A DNA stretch of 64,000 nt from Paracoccus sp. S1E-3 (GCF_013868135.1 NZ_JACEMU010000016.1:248001-312000); one strand, 5' to 3'; counted from the stretch's first letter, positions 44,776 to 53,751 are shown. A program made the numbers and translations. Notes: a model not told the origin generated them from the sequence alone.

Positions 44776-45708
44776 CTAGGCCGGGCGCCGCAGCCGTCCC
44801 GCAAGTACGGCGGCATAAAGCGCCGCCGTCCCCGAGCGGGTCTGCCGCCGCAGCCGCAGCCGAGCGAAATCCCGCGCCATGCGCCAGCCGGGCTGGGTCA
44901 GGGCATGATCGAAATCTGCCAGAACTGCCCGGTTTTCCGCCGTCAGCAACGCCGACGCGGCCGACAGGGCAGCCACATTGTCATGCACCCAGCCGCCATA
45001 ATTCCCGGCGAAAAGCTGATCCAGCCGCGCCTTCATCGCCGCAATGGTATCATTGCGACCCTTCAGATTGTCACCATGCTGGCGATACAGAAGCACCTCG
45101 GCATCGTCGCGGATGATCCCCAGCCCCGCGCCGGAAACCACCTGATAGAGCCACCAGTCATGCGACTCGAGCCCGATTTCCATTGCGGGCGGCGCGGCCG
45201 CGCGCGCCAACCGGATTGCGGCGGGCGTCAGCACGCAGGTATTGCCCGCCGTCACCGCCTGCACCAGCGCATTTCTGAAGTTGAAGGGTCCGGCGAAGCG
45301 GCGCGACCCCGCCAGCGGCGTCAGATCCGCATCGCAGATCGTCGTGCAGGCCGAATAAAGCCCCGCCTCGGGCTGCGCGCGCAGCGCCGCCAGGGCCCGG
45401 CTCAGCTTGTCGGGTCGCCAGACGTCGTCCTGATCCGCAAGCGAGAGATATTCGTCCCCGGCCGGCAGCGTCATCATCGAGAGGAAGTTCCGCGTCGCGC
45501 CGGCGCATGGCCCCGAGATCAGGGAAACGCGCCCGGCCGGAAAGGCCGCCGCGAAGTCCTGCACAATTGCCGGCCCCGCATCGGTGGACCCATCGTCCGA
45601 AACCACCAGTCGCCAGTCCCGGTGATCCTGTGCTGCGATGCTGTTCAGCTGCGCCGCCACATGCGCCGCGCCGTTATACAATGCCAGACCGATCAGAACC
45701 CGCGCCAA
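44776..45708 (-). CDS. Glycosyltransferase family 2
   Basis: A 310-residue GT-A glycosyltransferase. LIGLALYNGAAHVAAQLNSI and VVSDDGSTDAGPAIV open the nucleotide-sugar domain; YLSLADQDDVWRPDKL supplies the metal-binding DQDD typical of rhamnosyltransferase-like GT2 enzymes; LESHDWWLYQVVSGAG is the acceptor-side motif. It starts with TTG at 45708, supported by AGGAG 7 bases upstream. Position close to rfbCBDA and similarity of the motif pattern make a rhamnosyl transfer reasonable, but this is inference. It is the only gene in its minus-strand unit. Confidence 0.87.
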   Translation of the reverse strand: MARVLIGLALYNGAAHVAAQLNSIAAQDHRDWRLVVSDDGSTDAGPAIVQDFAAAFPAGRVSLISGPCAGATRNFLSMMTLPAGDEYLSLADQDDVWRPDKLSRALAALRAQPEAGLYSACTTICDADLTPLAGSRRFAGPFNFRNALVQAVTAGNTCVLTPAAIRLARAAAPPAMEIGLESHDWWLYQVVSGAGLGIIRDDAEVLLYRQHGDNLKGRNDTIAAMKARLDQLFAGNYGGWVHDNVAALSAASALLTAENRAVLADFDHALTQPGWRMARDFARLRLRRQTRSGTAALYAAVLAGRLRRPA

Positions 45709-45959
45709 TTCACTCTCCTGCCCCTGGCCGGGGCGGCGATGGGGCCGCGCCCGACAGCGTCACGCGCCCAAGACGCGCGCAGCACATCTAGCCGTGCCAC
45801 CGCAGAGTGCAAGCCAGACCGGCTTTTTGTCATGCCCCTTCCCGCCGGCCGCCCGCGCCCCCCACCGTCGTGCGCAGCGCCGTCGGGGCCGCGATTGCAT
45901 GGCCGGCCGTCCCGGTGCAATTTCATGCCAGGCCAGCCCGATGGCAGCCCGGCCCGATC

Positions 45960-46505
45960 TCAGGCGGCATCCTGACGGGCGATATCCTCGATCAGCACGT
46001 CCAACACGACGCCGCCCGTCACCTCGGCGGCCGTCTTCATCAGCGATTCGCGCAAGCGCCGCATGCGCGGCTCGATGGTATAATTACCATCAAAGCCACC
46101 GGTATTCGCCTGGATCAACAGCGTTCGCAGGAAGGCATCCCGCAGGCGAAATTCCTGCTTGAAGATTGCTTCCTGCTGGGCGACCGGCATTTCGACGGTC
46201 AAGGTCATCACCATCACGCCGTCCAGCCGGTCGCCATGCATGACCGGGACGAAGAATTGCGAGGGAAAGCGGAAATAGGCCGTCGTCGCCTCGCCTTGCG
46301 GGGCACCGGTTTTGGCCGAGCCCTTGGCGCGGTGATCAGCCTCCGCCGCTTCCGGCGCGCCGTCCTGTGCATTCGTCCCCTGCGGTTCCCCTTCGGAGGG
46401 CGGCTGGTCGGCTGCGCCCTCCTGTGGGCGCAGCATCTCGCCGCCGAACAGACCGCCGATGGCCGCGATCACGATGGCAAGCAGCGGTATCAGCTTCTTC
46501 ACCAT
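45960..46505 (-). CDS. fliL: Flagellar basal body-associated protein FliL
   Basis: A 181-residue single-pass membrane protein with a short cytosolic KK, a membrane segment at about residues 5-22 and an acidic/Gln-rich spacer up to about 70. The periplasmic FliL domain follows (YFRFPSQFFVPVMHGDRLDGVMVMTLTVEM in pieces, and RDAFLRTLLIQANTGGFDG). FliL sits around the stator at the flagellar motor. It is last in the minus-strand flagellar block, 9 bases after flgH. The domain is recognisable but diverged. Confidence 0.82.
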   Translation of the reverse strand: MVKKLIPLLAIVIAAIGGLFGGEMLRPQEGAADQPPSEGEPQGTNAQDGAPEAAEADHRAKGSAKTGAPQGEATTAYFRFPSQFFVPVMHGDRLDGVMVMTLTVEMPVAQQEAIFKQEFRLRDAFLRTLLIQANTGGFDGNYTIEPRMRRLRESLMKTAAEVTGGVVLDVLIEDIARQDAA

Positions 46506-46514
46506 GGCGACCTC

Positions 46515-47249
46515 TCAATAGGGCAGGATCATGTCGGCGACCTGCTGGCCATAGCGCGGCTGCTGCACGTCCATCATCTGCCCGCGCCCGCCATAGGAAA
46601 TCCGCGCACCGGCAATGCGGTCATAGGCGACCTCGTTGTTGCGACCGATATCCTCGGGGCGGACGAAGCCCGACACCAGCAGCTCGCGCATTTCGAAATT
46701 GACGCGAACCTCCTGGCTGCCCTGGATGTGCAGTGTGCCGTTCGGCAGTCGGTCGATGACCGTGGCCGCGACCCGCAGCGTCAGCTTGTCCCGGCGCGAA
46801 ACCTTGCCGTTCCCCTTGTAGGTCGACGACGAATTCGCATCGACCGCATTGTCCATCGAGGCGCCCGCAGTCATCCGCTTGTCCAGGCTTTGCGGCAGAC
46901 CGGCAAAATCGGGGATGCTGACCTTATCCGCCGCCGAGCGCGACCGGTTCGAACTGTTCGAGATCTCGGCCCGGTCGTCGATTTCGATCACCACGGTGAG
47001 GATGTCCCCCCGCGTCGTCGCGCGGCGATCGCGCACCAGCGAACTCTGCTCGCCCGCCCAGAGCGAGGCATCCGCCTCAGGACGCTGCGGGGTTTCGGGC
47101 AGGAACAGTTCGGGCGTGGTCATCGCGGCAAATTCGGGGGTGCTTTGCGGCTCGGACATGGTGGGGGGGCGGCCAAGATGATCGGTCCGGTTGCAGGCTG
47201 CGGTGGCGGCGAGAAGGAGGGCGGCCAGCAGAAGGGTGCGCGGCGTCAT
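46515..47249 (-). CDS. flgH: Flagellar L-ring protein FlgH
   Basis: A 244-residue lipoprotein (lipobox TAAC at about residue 19) forming the outer-membrane L ring. Landmarks are SLWAGEQSSLVRDRRATTRGDILTVVIEIDDRAEISNSSNRSRS in pieces, and FEMRELLVSGFVRPEDIGRNNEVAYDRIAGARISYGG near the end. Its ATG overlaps the flgA stop in ATGA. The P-ring gene flgI, often next to flgH, is absent here. Confidence 0.95.
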   Translation of the reverse strand: MTPRTLLLAALLLAATAACNRTDHLGRPPTMSEPQSTPEFAAMTTPELFLPETPQRPEADASLWAGEQSSLVRDRRATTRGDILTVVIEIDDRAEISNSSNRSRSAADKVSIPDFAGLPQSLDKRMTAGASMDNAVDANSSSTYKGNGKVSRRDKLTLRVAATVIDRLPNGTLHIQGSQEVRVNFEMRELLVSGFVRPEDIGRNNEVAYDRIAGARISYGGRGQMMDVQQPRYGQQVADMILPY

Positions 47250-47680
47250 TTGAACTCCGTGTTGCTGGAGGTTGAAACAAGGGTGCCGTCGGGTTTGACG
47301 ACGGCGGAAATCGTATTGCGCGAGGCGAGATTCATGATCCGAACCACGTCGCCTGCGGCGCCTTCGGACAGCGCCCGGCCTTCGGCTTCGATGCGCAGCG
47401 GCCCGGCATCGAAGGCGACCCGCACGATCTGGTTGCGCGACACCAGCACCGGCGCGCGCAAGGCACCGGCAACCACCGGACGCCCCTCATAGATCGCCAC
47501 GCGGGCCTGCTGGCCGACCGCAAGCGCCGGATCATTGATGCCGCCGGGCACCTCCTCGATCCAGGCGACGTCCGACGCGCCGATGATCGTGCCTGCCGGC
47601 AGATCCCGAGCGGCCGTCACCGTGGCCTGCGCGGGCGCGGACAGCATAACGGCCAGAAGGGCAAACCCGCTCCGCATCAC
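47246..47680 (-). CDS. flgA: Flagellar P-ring assembly chaperone FlgA
   Basis: A 144-residue periplasmic chaperone for P-ring assembly. A Sec signal (residues 1-19) precedes a SAF domain with AARDLPAGTIIGASDVAWIEEVPGG in pieces, and ends with GDVVRIMNLASRNTISAVVKPDG. The short length is typical of alphaproteobacteria. Both ends overlap neighbours in ATGA. Confidence 0.92.
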   Translation of the reverse strand: MMRSGFALLAVMLSAPAQATVTAARDLPAGTIIGASDVAWIEEVPGGINDPALAVGQQARVAIYEGRPVVAGALRAPVLVSRNQIVRVAFDAGPLRIEAEGRALSEGAAGDVVRIMNLASRNTISAVVKPDGTLVSTSSNTEFK

Positions 47681-48462
47681 CGCACCTGCACAGTCGCGCC
47701 GAGCATCTGGTCGGCGGCGGTGATCACCTTGGCGTTCAGCTCATACCCCCGCTGCGCCTTGATGAGTTCGGTGATCTCGCGCACCGGATCGACCGAGCTT
47801 TCCTCGAGGTATCCCTGCCTGACCGTGCCCAATCCCTCCTGCCCCGGCAGCGAAACCAGCGCCGGTCCCGAAGCATTGGTTTCCAGAAACAGGTTCGAGC
47901 CGATCGCCTCCAGCCCCTTTTCGTTGGTAAAGCCCGCAAGCGTCAGCTGGCCCAGCAGCTCCGGCTCGACGCGACCGTCGAAATAGGCATAGACCTCGCC
48001 ATCGGCGTTGATGGCGACGCTGCGCGTCTCGTCGGGAATGGTGATGCCGGGCGCCACCGGATAGCCGTCCGAGGTCACGATCTGCCCGTCGGGCGAGCGC
48101 TTCAGCGCACCGTCGCGGGTATAGCCCGAGCTTCCCGAAGGCATCGTGACCTCGAGATAGCCGAAGCCATCAATCGCGAGGTCGAGATCGCCCCCGGTGG
48201 CCGACAGCGTCCCTTGGGCGATATTGACCGTCACCGCCGTCGGACGGGCACCGAGGCCCAGCTGGATCCCCGCGGGAATGACGGTCCCGTCCGCTGCTGA
48301 AATGGTCCCCGGCCGGACCACCTGCTGATAATGCAGGTCCGCGAATTCCGCTCGCCGGGCATTGTAGCCGGTCGTGGACATGTTCGCGAGGTTGTTGGAA
48401 ATCACATCGACCCGTGTCTGTTGGGCGCTCATGCCGGTGGCGGCAATCTGAAGGGCTTTCAT
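47677..48462 (-). CDS. flgG: Flagellar distal rod protein FlgG
   Basis: A 261-residue rod protein. The N-terminal helix MKALQIAATGMSAQQTRVDV followed by ISNNLANMSTTGYNARRAEF, and the C-terminal VDPVREITELIKAQRGYELNAKVI, are the paired flagellar basal-body-rod signatures. Its length equals that of typical FlgG. Start 11 bases after the flgF stop. Confidence 0.96.
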   Translation of the reverse strand: MKALQIAATGMSAQQTRVDVISNNLANMSTTGYNARRAEFADLHYQQVVRPGTISAADGTVIPAGIQLGLGARPTAVTVNIAQGTLSATGGDLDLAIDGFGYLEVTMPSGSSGYTRDGALKRSPDGQIVTSDGYPVAPGITIPDETRSVAINADGEVYAYFDGRVEPELLGQLTLAGFTNEKGLEAIGSNLFLETNASGPALVSLPGQEGLGTVRQGYLEESSVDPVREITELIKAQRGYELNAKVITAADQMLGATVQVR

Positions 48463-48473
48463 GGGAAACTCCG

Positions 48474-49193
48474 TTAACGGGTCAGGGCGGTGATGGCGTC
48501 GCGGATGCGCTTGTCTTCGCGGTCGAGAAGGGTCTGACCCATCTCGTAGGCGCGCTGCACCTCGATCATGCGGCTGATTTCGGCGATGGGTTCGACATTG
48601 GAATCCTCCAGAAAACCCTGCTGGATCCGCGCGTCCTCGGCGGGTTGCAACGTGGCGTCGCCGGTTTCGAACAGGGTCCCGCCATTGCGCAGCATCGCGG
48701 CCGGGTCGGGGGCGGCGAAAACGCCCACCCGCGCCAGTTGCAGGCCGTCGGCCGACAGCGTGCCATCCGGGCCGATGGCCACCTGTTTGGTGCCGGGGGG
48801 GATCTGGATCGGCGCCAGCCCCTCGTCGAGCAGGCGATGACCGTCCGCCGTCATCAATTCACCATCGGCAGAGGCCAGAAAGGCCCCGGCGCGGGTGATG
48901 CGGGTGCCCTGCGCTGTCTCGACGGCGAAGAACCCTTCGCCATCGATGGCCAGATCATAGGTGCCCCCGGTCATGGACATGCCCCCCTGTTTCAAGTCCA
49001 GCAGACGGCCGCGGGCATTCGCCATCGACAGGCCCTCGCGTCCTTTTCCCGTCGCGGTCAGATATTCGGAAAAGACGACCCCTTCGCGGCGAAAGCCGTT
49101 GGTATTGGCATTGGCGATATTGTTGGCGATGACGCGCATTTCGCGCATCAGGCCCGATTGCCGGGTCAGCGAGGCGTAGATGGCGTTATCCAT
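48474..49193 (-). CDS. flgF: Flagellar proximal rod protein FlgF
   Basis: A 239-residue rod protein with N-terminal MDNAIYASLTRQSGLMREMR and VIANNIANANTNGFRREGVVF, and C-terminal NVEPIAEISRMIEVQRAYEMGQ. I start it at the ATG at 49193, two bases after the fliQ stop; the frame is open further but is occupied by fliQ. Together with flgG, flgB and flgC it forms the flagellar rod. Confidence 0.95.
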   Translation of the reverse strand: MDNAIYASLTRQSGLMREMRVIANNIANANTNGFRREGVVFSEYLTATGKGREGLSMANARGRLLDLKQGGMSMTGGTYDLAIDGEGFFAVETAQGTRITRAGAFLASADGELMTADGHRLLDEGLAPIQIPPGTKQVAIGPDGTLSADGLQLARVGVFAAPDPAAMLRNGGTLFETGDATLQPAEDARIQQGFLEDSNVEPIAEISRMIEVQRAYEMGQTLLDREDKRIRDAITALTR

Positions 49194-49195
49194 GC

Positions 49196-49462
49196 TCAGT
49201 TGCCCGCGATCAGGGGAATGACGGCCTCGGTGAAGAAGCCTGACAGAATGGCGGTCATGAAGCTCATCGAGACCCAGAAGACCGCGAGCATCAGGCCGAC
49301 TTTCGGCACGAAGGTCAGCGTCATTTCCTGAACCGAGGTGAGCGCCTGGAACAGGCCGATGGCCACGCCCGCGATCAACGCGACTGCCAGCAACGGCGCC
49401 GACATCCGCACCGCGATCCACAGCGCCTGACGAACAAGGTCGAAGATGAGGTTTTCATCCAT
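49196..49462 (-). CDS. fliQ: Flagellar export apparatus protein FliQ
   Basis: An 88-residue inner-membrane protein with two helices (about residues 13-37 and 52-76), part of the flagellar type III export gate. Typical segments are MDENLIFDLVRQALWIAVRM and ALTSVQEMTLTFVPKVGLML. The ATG at 49462 comes one base after the fliE stop. fliP and fliR are not in the window. Confidence 0.94.
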   Translation of the reverse strand: MDENLIFDLVRQALWIAVRMSAPLLAVALIAGVAIGLFQALTSVQEMTLTFVPKVGLMLAVFWVSMSFMTAILSGFFTEAVIPLIAGN

Positions 49463-49463
49463 G

Positions 49464-49748
49464 TCACACCGGCATCCGCAGGATTTCCTGATAGGCCTCG
49501 ACCACCTTGTCGCGAATGGCGACGGCGGCATCGAGCGCCAGCTCTGCCTCGGTCAGGGACTGGACCAGGGCATTCGTGTCGGCGCTGCCGGACATGGCGC
49601 CGATGGCGGTCTGGTCGGCCGCGGCCATCGCCTGTTCGAACCCATGGGCGGCAGCGCTCATGCCGGCCCCGAGCGGTTGCTGGGGCTGCGGCGGCGTCGC
49701 CTCGGTCGCACGCAGATAGGCGGTGATGGCATTGGTGGGGGTAATCAT
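49464..49748 (-). CDS. fliE: Flagellar MS-ring/rod junction protein FliE
   Basis: A 94-residue protein joining the MS ring to the rod. The conserved C-terminal half is present: LVQSLTEAELALDAAVAIRD followed by KVVEAYQEILRMPV. The N-terminus is Ala/Pro/Gln-rich. It lies 11 bases after flgC in the usual flgB-flgC-fliE order. Confidence 0.95.
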   Translation of the reverse strand: MITPTNAITAYLRATEATPPQPQQPLGAGMSAAAHGFEQAMAAADQTAIGAMSGSADTNALVQSLTEAELALDAAVAIRDKVVEAYQEILRMPV

Positions 49749-49759
49749 GCAAAATCCTT

Positions 49760-50152
49760 TCAGCGGCGCAGCAAATCAAGAAGCGAGGAAGACATCTGCC
49801 GGGCCTGCTCGAAGATGCGCAGATTGGCCTCGTAGCTGCGGCTTGCCTCGCGCGCGTCGGCCATCTCGGTCACCAGGTCGACATTCGAACCGTCATAGAA
49901 GCCCTGCGCGTCAGCCATCGGATGGGCGGGATCGTGGATACGTTCCAGGGAACTGCGATCAAGCTGCGGCTGCGACGCCTCGACCAGGCCATTCGGGCGG
50001 CCATGATCGAGAACCGCATCGAAGGTGACCAGCTTGCGGCGATAGCCCGGCGTATCGGCATTGGCGATATTCTCGGACACGTGCCGCAGCCGGTCCGCTT
50101 GTGCACGCATCCCGAAAGCGGCGATCCGGGTGGCAGAGATCTGGTTCTCCAT
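49760..50152 (-). CDS. flgC: Flagellar proximal rod protein FlgC
   Basis: A 130-residue rod protein with N-terminal ISATRIAAFGMRAQADRLRH, VSENIANADTPGYRRK and C-terminal GSNVDLVTEMADAREASRSYEAN. The start is ATG at 50152; a GTG directly before it (50155) would add one residue. It begins three bases after the flgB stop. Confidence 0.95.
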   Translation of the reverse strand: MENQISATRIAAFGMRAQADRLRHVSENIANADTPGYRRKLVTFDAVLDHGRPNGLVEASQPQLDRSSLERIHDPAHPMADAQGFYDGSNVDLVTEMADAREASRSYEANLRIFEQARQMSSSLLDLLRR

Positions 50153-50155
50153 CAC

Positions 50156-50545
50156 TTACCCCCGCCGCCCCAGAGCGGTGCGCAGCATGGTCAGTGAGGA
50201 CCGGTAGACCGCGAGCGAAATATCGTGCTGGCGCTTGGTTTCGGCATTCTTGACCATCTCCTCCTCCAGCGAGACGGAGTTGCCGTTGGGCGCCCGGCCA
50301 CCCTGATCCTCGGTCACGCGCATCGCGGTCGCGCCCCCGTCGGACGAGGTGAAATGCCCCGCGCGCGTCGCCCGGATCGGGTTGGCGGCGGCATTGCGAT
50401 ACGTTTCGGAAAAGGGAGCCAGGTCCCTCGCGCGAAAGCCCGGCGTGTCGGCATTGGCCACATTTCCGGCGATCACCTTCGCCCGCTCCGCCGCATGCGC
50501 GGTCATGGCTCGCGCCATGCGGATCGTTTCAAGTTTTTCCAACAA
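50156..50545 (-). CDS. flgB: Flagellar proximal rod protein FlgB
   Basis: A 129-residue rod protein, first gene of the minus-strand flagellar block. The core AERAKVIAGNVANADTPGFRARDLAPF in pieces, and VSLEEEMVKNAETKRQHDISLAVYRSSLTMLRTAL, are characteristic of FlgB. It is divergent from fliI; the 99-bp gap between them holds a candidate CtrA site. Confidence 0.94.
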   Translation of the reverse strand: MLEKLETIRMARAMTAHAAERAKVIAGNVANADTPGFRARDLAPFSETYRNAAANPIRATRAGHFTSSDGGATAMRVTEDQGGRAPNGNSVSLEEEMVKNAETKRQHDISLAVYRSSLTMLRTALGRRG

Positions 50546-50567
50546 AGAGGCTTCTCCTCCACTGTGA

Positions 50568-50583
50568 TAAACCCGGTCTTAAC
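50568..50583. promoter_or_regulatory. Candidate CtrA binding site
   Basis: TAAA-N7-TTAAC at 50568-50583 differs by one base from the CtrA consensus TTAA-N7-TTAAC. A further TTAA follows at 50594-50597 (inside GGTTTAAAAACC). It lies between divergent flgB and fliI, 23 bases from the flgB start. CtrA control of flagellar genes is established for alphaproteobacteria; this site is inferred from sequence alone. Confidence 0.4.
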
Positions 50584-50644
50584 CTCAACTGGTTTAAAAA
50601 CCCTTTCGAGCCGGGCGGATCCCGGCACAAAGCGAGGCGAAAAA

Positions 50645-51973
50645 TTGGATAAAATTGAATCCATTGCGGCAAGGATCAGCCGGCTGCGCCCGGCCCGCTA
50701 TTTCGGTCGCGTAGAGGAGATCCGCGCCGGGCTGGTGCGCGTCTGTGGCCTGAATGCGCATGCTTCGATCGGGGATCGGGTGCTGCTGTCGCGGGAACTG
50801 GACCTGACAGGCGAGATCGTCGCATTGGGGGCGACAACAGCGGAAATCCTGCCGGAATCGCCCGTGAATGGCCTGTCCATCGGCACCGAGGTCGAGTTGA
50901 CCTTCGCCCCCCGCCTTGCGCCATGCGCGGCGTGGATCGGCCGTATCGTCGACCCGTTCGGCCGGCCCCTGGACGGCCGCCCCCTGCCCCACGGAAGCGA
51001 GGAGCGCAGCTTCAGCGCAGCCGCGCCGGCTGCGGTCACCCGCAAGCGGCTGGGCAGCCGGCTCGATACAGGGCTGGCGGTTTTCGATACCCTGCTGCCG
51101 ATCGTGCGGGGGCAGCGAATCGGTCTTTTCGCCGGGTCCGGCGTGGGCAAATCGACACTGCTGTCAAACCTCTCGCGCGGCGTGCAGGCCGATCTGGTGG
51201 TCATCGCGCTGATCGGCGAGCGCGGGCGCGAGTTGCGTGAGTTCGTTGAAAATGTGCTGGGACCGGAGGGTATGGCGCGCGCGGTGGTGGTCGCTGCGAC
51301 CTCGGACCAGTCGCCGCTGATACGGCGGCGTTGCGCCTGGGCGGCGATGGCGGTGGCCGAATATTTCCGCGACCACGGCAGGCATGTGCTGTTCCTCGCC
51401 GATTCAATCACCCGCTTTGCCGAGGCGCATCGTGAAATCGCGCTCGCCTCCGGCGAAAGCCCGTCCTATCGCGGCTTCCCGCCGTCAACCTCGCATCTGA
51501 TCATGTCGCTGGCCGAACGCGCCGGGCCCGGTCCCGAGGGGGGCGGCGACATCACCGGCATCTTCAGCGTGCTGGTAGCCGGCTCCGACATGGAGGAACC
51601 GATCGCCGACATCCTGCGCGGCGTTCTGGACGGTCACGTGGTGCTGGACCGCGCGATCGCCGAGCGCGGGCGTTTTCCGGCCGTCGATGTGCTGCGCTCG
51701 GTCTCCCGCTCGCTGCCGCACGCTGCGACCGACGCGGAAAACGCGCTGATCGGCAGGGCGCGGGCCGCACTCGGCGCCTATGCGGAATCGGAATTGATGA
51801 TCAAGGCCGGGCTTTACGCGGCGGGGTCGGACCCGAAGCTGGACGAAGCGGTCAAGCTCTATCCCGCATTGGATGCGTTCGTGGCCCGAAACAGCCCCGA
51901 TGGCGCCGCCGCCAGCTTTGCCATGCTGGCCAACGCGCTGCATTTGCCGCGCGGCGGAAACCAGCGCAGCTGA
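50645..51973 (+). CDS. fliI: Flagellar export ATPase FliI
   Basis: A 442-residue F1-beta-like ATPase of the flagellar export system. Walker A is GSGVGKST at residues 164-171, preceded by TGLAVFDTLLPIVRGQRIG. Walker B is VLFLADSITRFAEAHREIAL. The family signature PPSTSHLIMSLAERAG appears near residue 280. The start is probably TTG at 50645, with AGCGAGG upstream; an open frame extends further but overlaps flgB. It is transcribed away from the rod genes and appears to be monocistronic or followed by the Crp/Fnr gene. Confidence 0.92.
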   Translation: MDKIESIAARISRLRPARYFGRVEEIRAGLVRVCGLNAHASIGDRVLLSRELDLTGEIVALGATTAEILPESPVNGLSIGTEVELTFAPRLAPCAAWIGRIVDPFGRPLDGRPLPHGSEERSFSAAAPAAVTRKRLGSRLDTGLAVFDTLLPIVRGQRIGLFAGSGVGKSTLLSNLSRGVQADLVVIALIGERGRELREFVENVLGPEGMARAVVVAATSDQSPLIRRRCAWAAMAVAEYFRDHGRHVLFLADSITRFAEAHREIALASGESPSYRGFPPSTSHLIMSLAERAGPGPEGGGDITGIFSVLVAGSDMEEPIADILRGVLDGHVVLDRAIAERGRFPAVDVLRSVSRSLPHAATDAENALIGRARAALGAYAESELMIKAGLYAAGSDPKLDEAVKLYPALDAFVARNSPDGAAASFAMLANALHLPRGGNQRS

Positions 51974-52085
51974 GGCGCGCGCGGGACGGCCCGGAACCCT
52001 GCCGGATTAACGAATGTTATCACAGCACGGCATTGCGGTTTATGACCAAATCCTGCACCGTCCGCGAGCCGTTCAAGGAAATGCC

Positions 52086-52814
52086 GTGGCACTGTCAGAC
52101 TATTTCATCCGCTATCTGGAACGTCGGGATCAACTGAGCGCAGCCGAGCGCGCACGCCTGAAAGCGCTGAAGACGCGGCAGGTGCGCTTCAACGGCGGTG
52201 ATGTCATCGTCGCGCGCGACGTGATCGTCGATCAAAGCTGTCTGATGCTGCAGGGCATGTCGGCTCGGGTGCATTTTCTGTCGCGCGGCAAGGACCGCGT
52301 GATTTCGGCTTTGCACGTGCCGGGCGACTTCGTCGATCTGCACGGCTTCGTACTGGCAGGGCTGGAACACACCATCCTCGCCATGGGTCCGACCGAGGTC
52401 GAATTCGTCAGCCACGATCAGCTGCTGGAGATCACCAACGACTGGCCGCACCTGACGCGGCTGTTGTGGATGTCGACCACCATCGACGCCGCCATCCATC
52501 GGCAATGGCTGGTCGCGGCGGCATCGTTGCGGTCGAGCGCCCATCTGGCGCATCTGCTTTGCGAGCTTTACACCCGCCTCAGCTCGGTCGGGGCGGCGCG
52601 GGATTATCGCTTTACCCTGCCGCTTCTGCAGCGCGACCTGGCCAATATCCTTGGCTATTCGCCCATCCATATCAACCGCGCCGTCCGCGACCTGCGCGAA
52701 CGCGGGCTGATCCGCTGGTCCGGGACGGAAATCGAGATTCTCGACTGGCGCGGTCTGGTGGCGCTGGCGCAGTTCAAGCCCGACTATCTGGACATGGAGC
52801 AGCTGAGTCGCTGA
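52086..52814 (+). CDS. Crp/Fnr family transcriptional regulator
   Basis: A 242-residue regulator with an N-terminal cyclic-nucleotide-binding-like beta roll (GDVIVARDVIVDQSCLMLQGM, ISALHVPGDFVDLHGFVL) and a C-terminal winged helix (LPLLQRDLANILGYSPIHINRAVRDLRERGLI). The Cys cluster of FNR is missing, so oxygen sensing through a [4Fe-4S] cluster is unlikely. I start at GTG 52086, with AAGGA 6 bases before; an upstream ATG at 52014 would add 24 residues of poor similarity. It follows fliI by 112 bases. Confidence 0.88.
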   Translation: MALSDYFIRYLERRDQLSAAERARLKALKTRQVRFNGGDVIVARDVIVDQSCLMLQGMSARVHFLSRGKDRVISALHVPGDFVDLHGFVLAGLEHTILAMGPTEVEFVSHDQLLEITNDWPHLTRLLWMSTTIDAAIHRQWLVAAASLRSSAHLAHLLCELYTRLSSVGAARDYRFTLPLLQRDLANILGYSPIHINRAVRDLRERGLIRWSGTEIEILDWRGLVALAQFKPDYLDMEQLSR

Positions 52815-52820
52815 GCGCGC

Positions 52821-53750
52821 TTATTCGCACAGCCGCCAGCCGCCCTTGCGGACCGCGCCGTCGAAATGCAGATGATCGTCATGGGCCGCGTTCGACCCCG
52901 GCCCGAGAACGGTGGTGAAATACAAGCAGGCGCCATATCGAATGGCCTTCTGGAACGCTTCTTCGATCCCGCCACTGTCATCGCGCGGTTCGATCAGCAT
53001 CTCCTCGCCATTGGAAAAGCGCAGGCCGGCGACATCGAAGGCGTTGCCAAGCGCATGTTCAGACAGCTTGTCCGACGCGCCGCCCACTCGCGCCCGGCAC
53101 TGATAGGTCGAACCGGGCAGGATTTCGGCGATCCGCGGTGCGCCGGGCAGCAGGGCGGCGGCCGGTTGGGCCTCGGCACGCAGCCACAGCGCCAGACGCC
53201 GGGCGGTATCACAACGCATCAATGCGCCACCCGCGATGGTCACGCCGGGCTGCAGGCTGTCAACCTGAATTGGCCGGGCAATGCCGCAATCGGCATCCTC
53301 AGGCGAGGTCATCGGCGCGACCTCTCGGTAACCAACGCCCAGCATGTTCAGGTTCATCAGGCAGAAGCGATAGGGCAAGGCGCCCTCGGCCAAGGCCTGC
53401 CAGGCAGGCGGCCCGGCGGGCACGGGATCGGTCGCGGGCGCGGTCGGGGGCGGCGCGGGCGCGGCATCCGTGCCGCCTGATGAAGGGGGCGCAGGATTCG
53501 CGGCATTTGGCTGGGGGGGCACCGCATCGGTCGCGCTTGGCTGGTCGGCTGCGGCATCCGTCGCGTCCGGCTTTGACACAGCTTCGGGGCGCGCGGGTGG
53601 CCGGACGCTGTCGGTCAGCGCACCATTCTGGCCGCGATCAGCCGCTTCGGGCGCCGTGCTGCCGGGGGGCCGATGGGGCGGTTCCTGCGCCTGCGATGGC
53701 GCCGACATCATCGCCACACCCAGGATCGTCGCCAGAAGCCACCCTGTCAT
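52821..53750 (-). CDS. Extensin-family (DD-carboxypeptidase-like) protein
   Basis: A 309-residue exported protein: signal peptide at residues 1-21 (WLLATILGVAMMSAPSQA), a Pro/Ala/Asp-rich disordered linker to about residue 115, then an extensin-like C-terminal domain. That domain has LSEHALGNAFDVAGLRFSNG and HDDHLHFDG, giving the His/Asp metal ligands of LAS-type peptidases, plus several Cys likely in disulfides. The substrate is probably peptidoglycan. The start is uncertain: ATG 53750 sits just after the upstream stop, while an upstream in-frame start would overlap it. It is paired with the third L,D-transpeptidase. Confidence 0.85.
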   Translation of the reverse strand: MTGWLLATILGVAMMSAPSQAQEPPHRPPGSTAPEAADRGQNGALTDSVRPPARPEAVSKPDATDAAADQPSATDAVPPQPNAANPAPPSSGGTDAAPAPPPTAPATDPVPAGPPAWQALAEGALPYRFCLMNLNMLGVGYREVAPMTSPEDADCGIARPIQVDSLQPGVTIAGGALMRCDTARRLALWLRAEAQPAAALLPGAPRIAEILPGSTYQCRARVGGASDKLSEHALGNAFDVAGLRFSNGEEMLIEPRDDSGGIEEAFQKAIRYGACLYFTTVLGPGSNAAHDDHLHFDGAVRKGGWRLCE

Positions 53751-53751
53751 C

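Noticed and set aside
52086..52814. FNR-type oxygen sensor
   Set aside because: The protein lacks the N-terminal Cys cluster needed for the iron-sulfur cluster; I leave it as a Crp/Fnr family member without a named sensor role.
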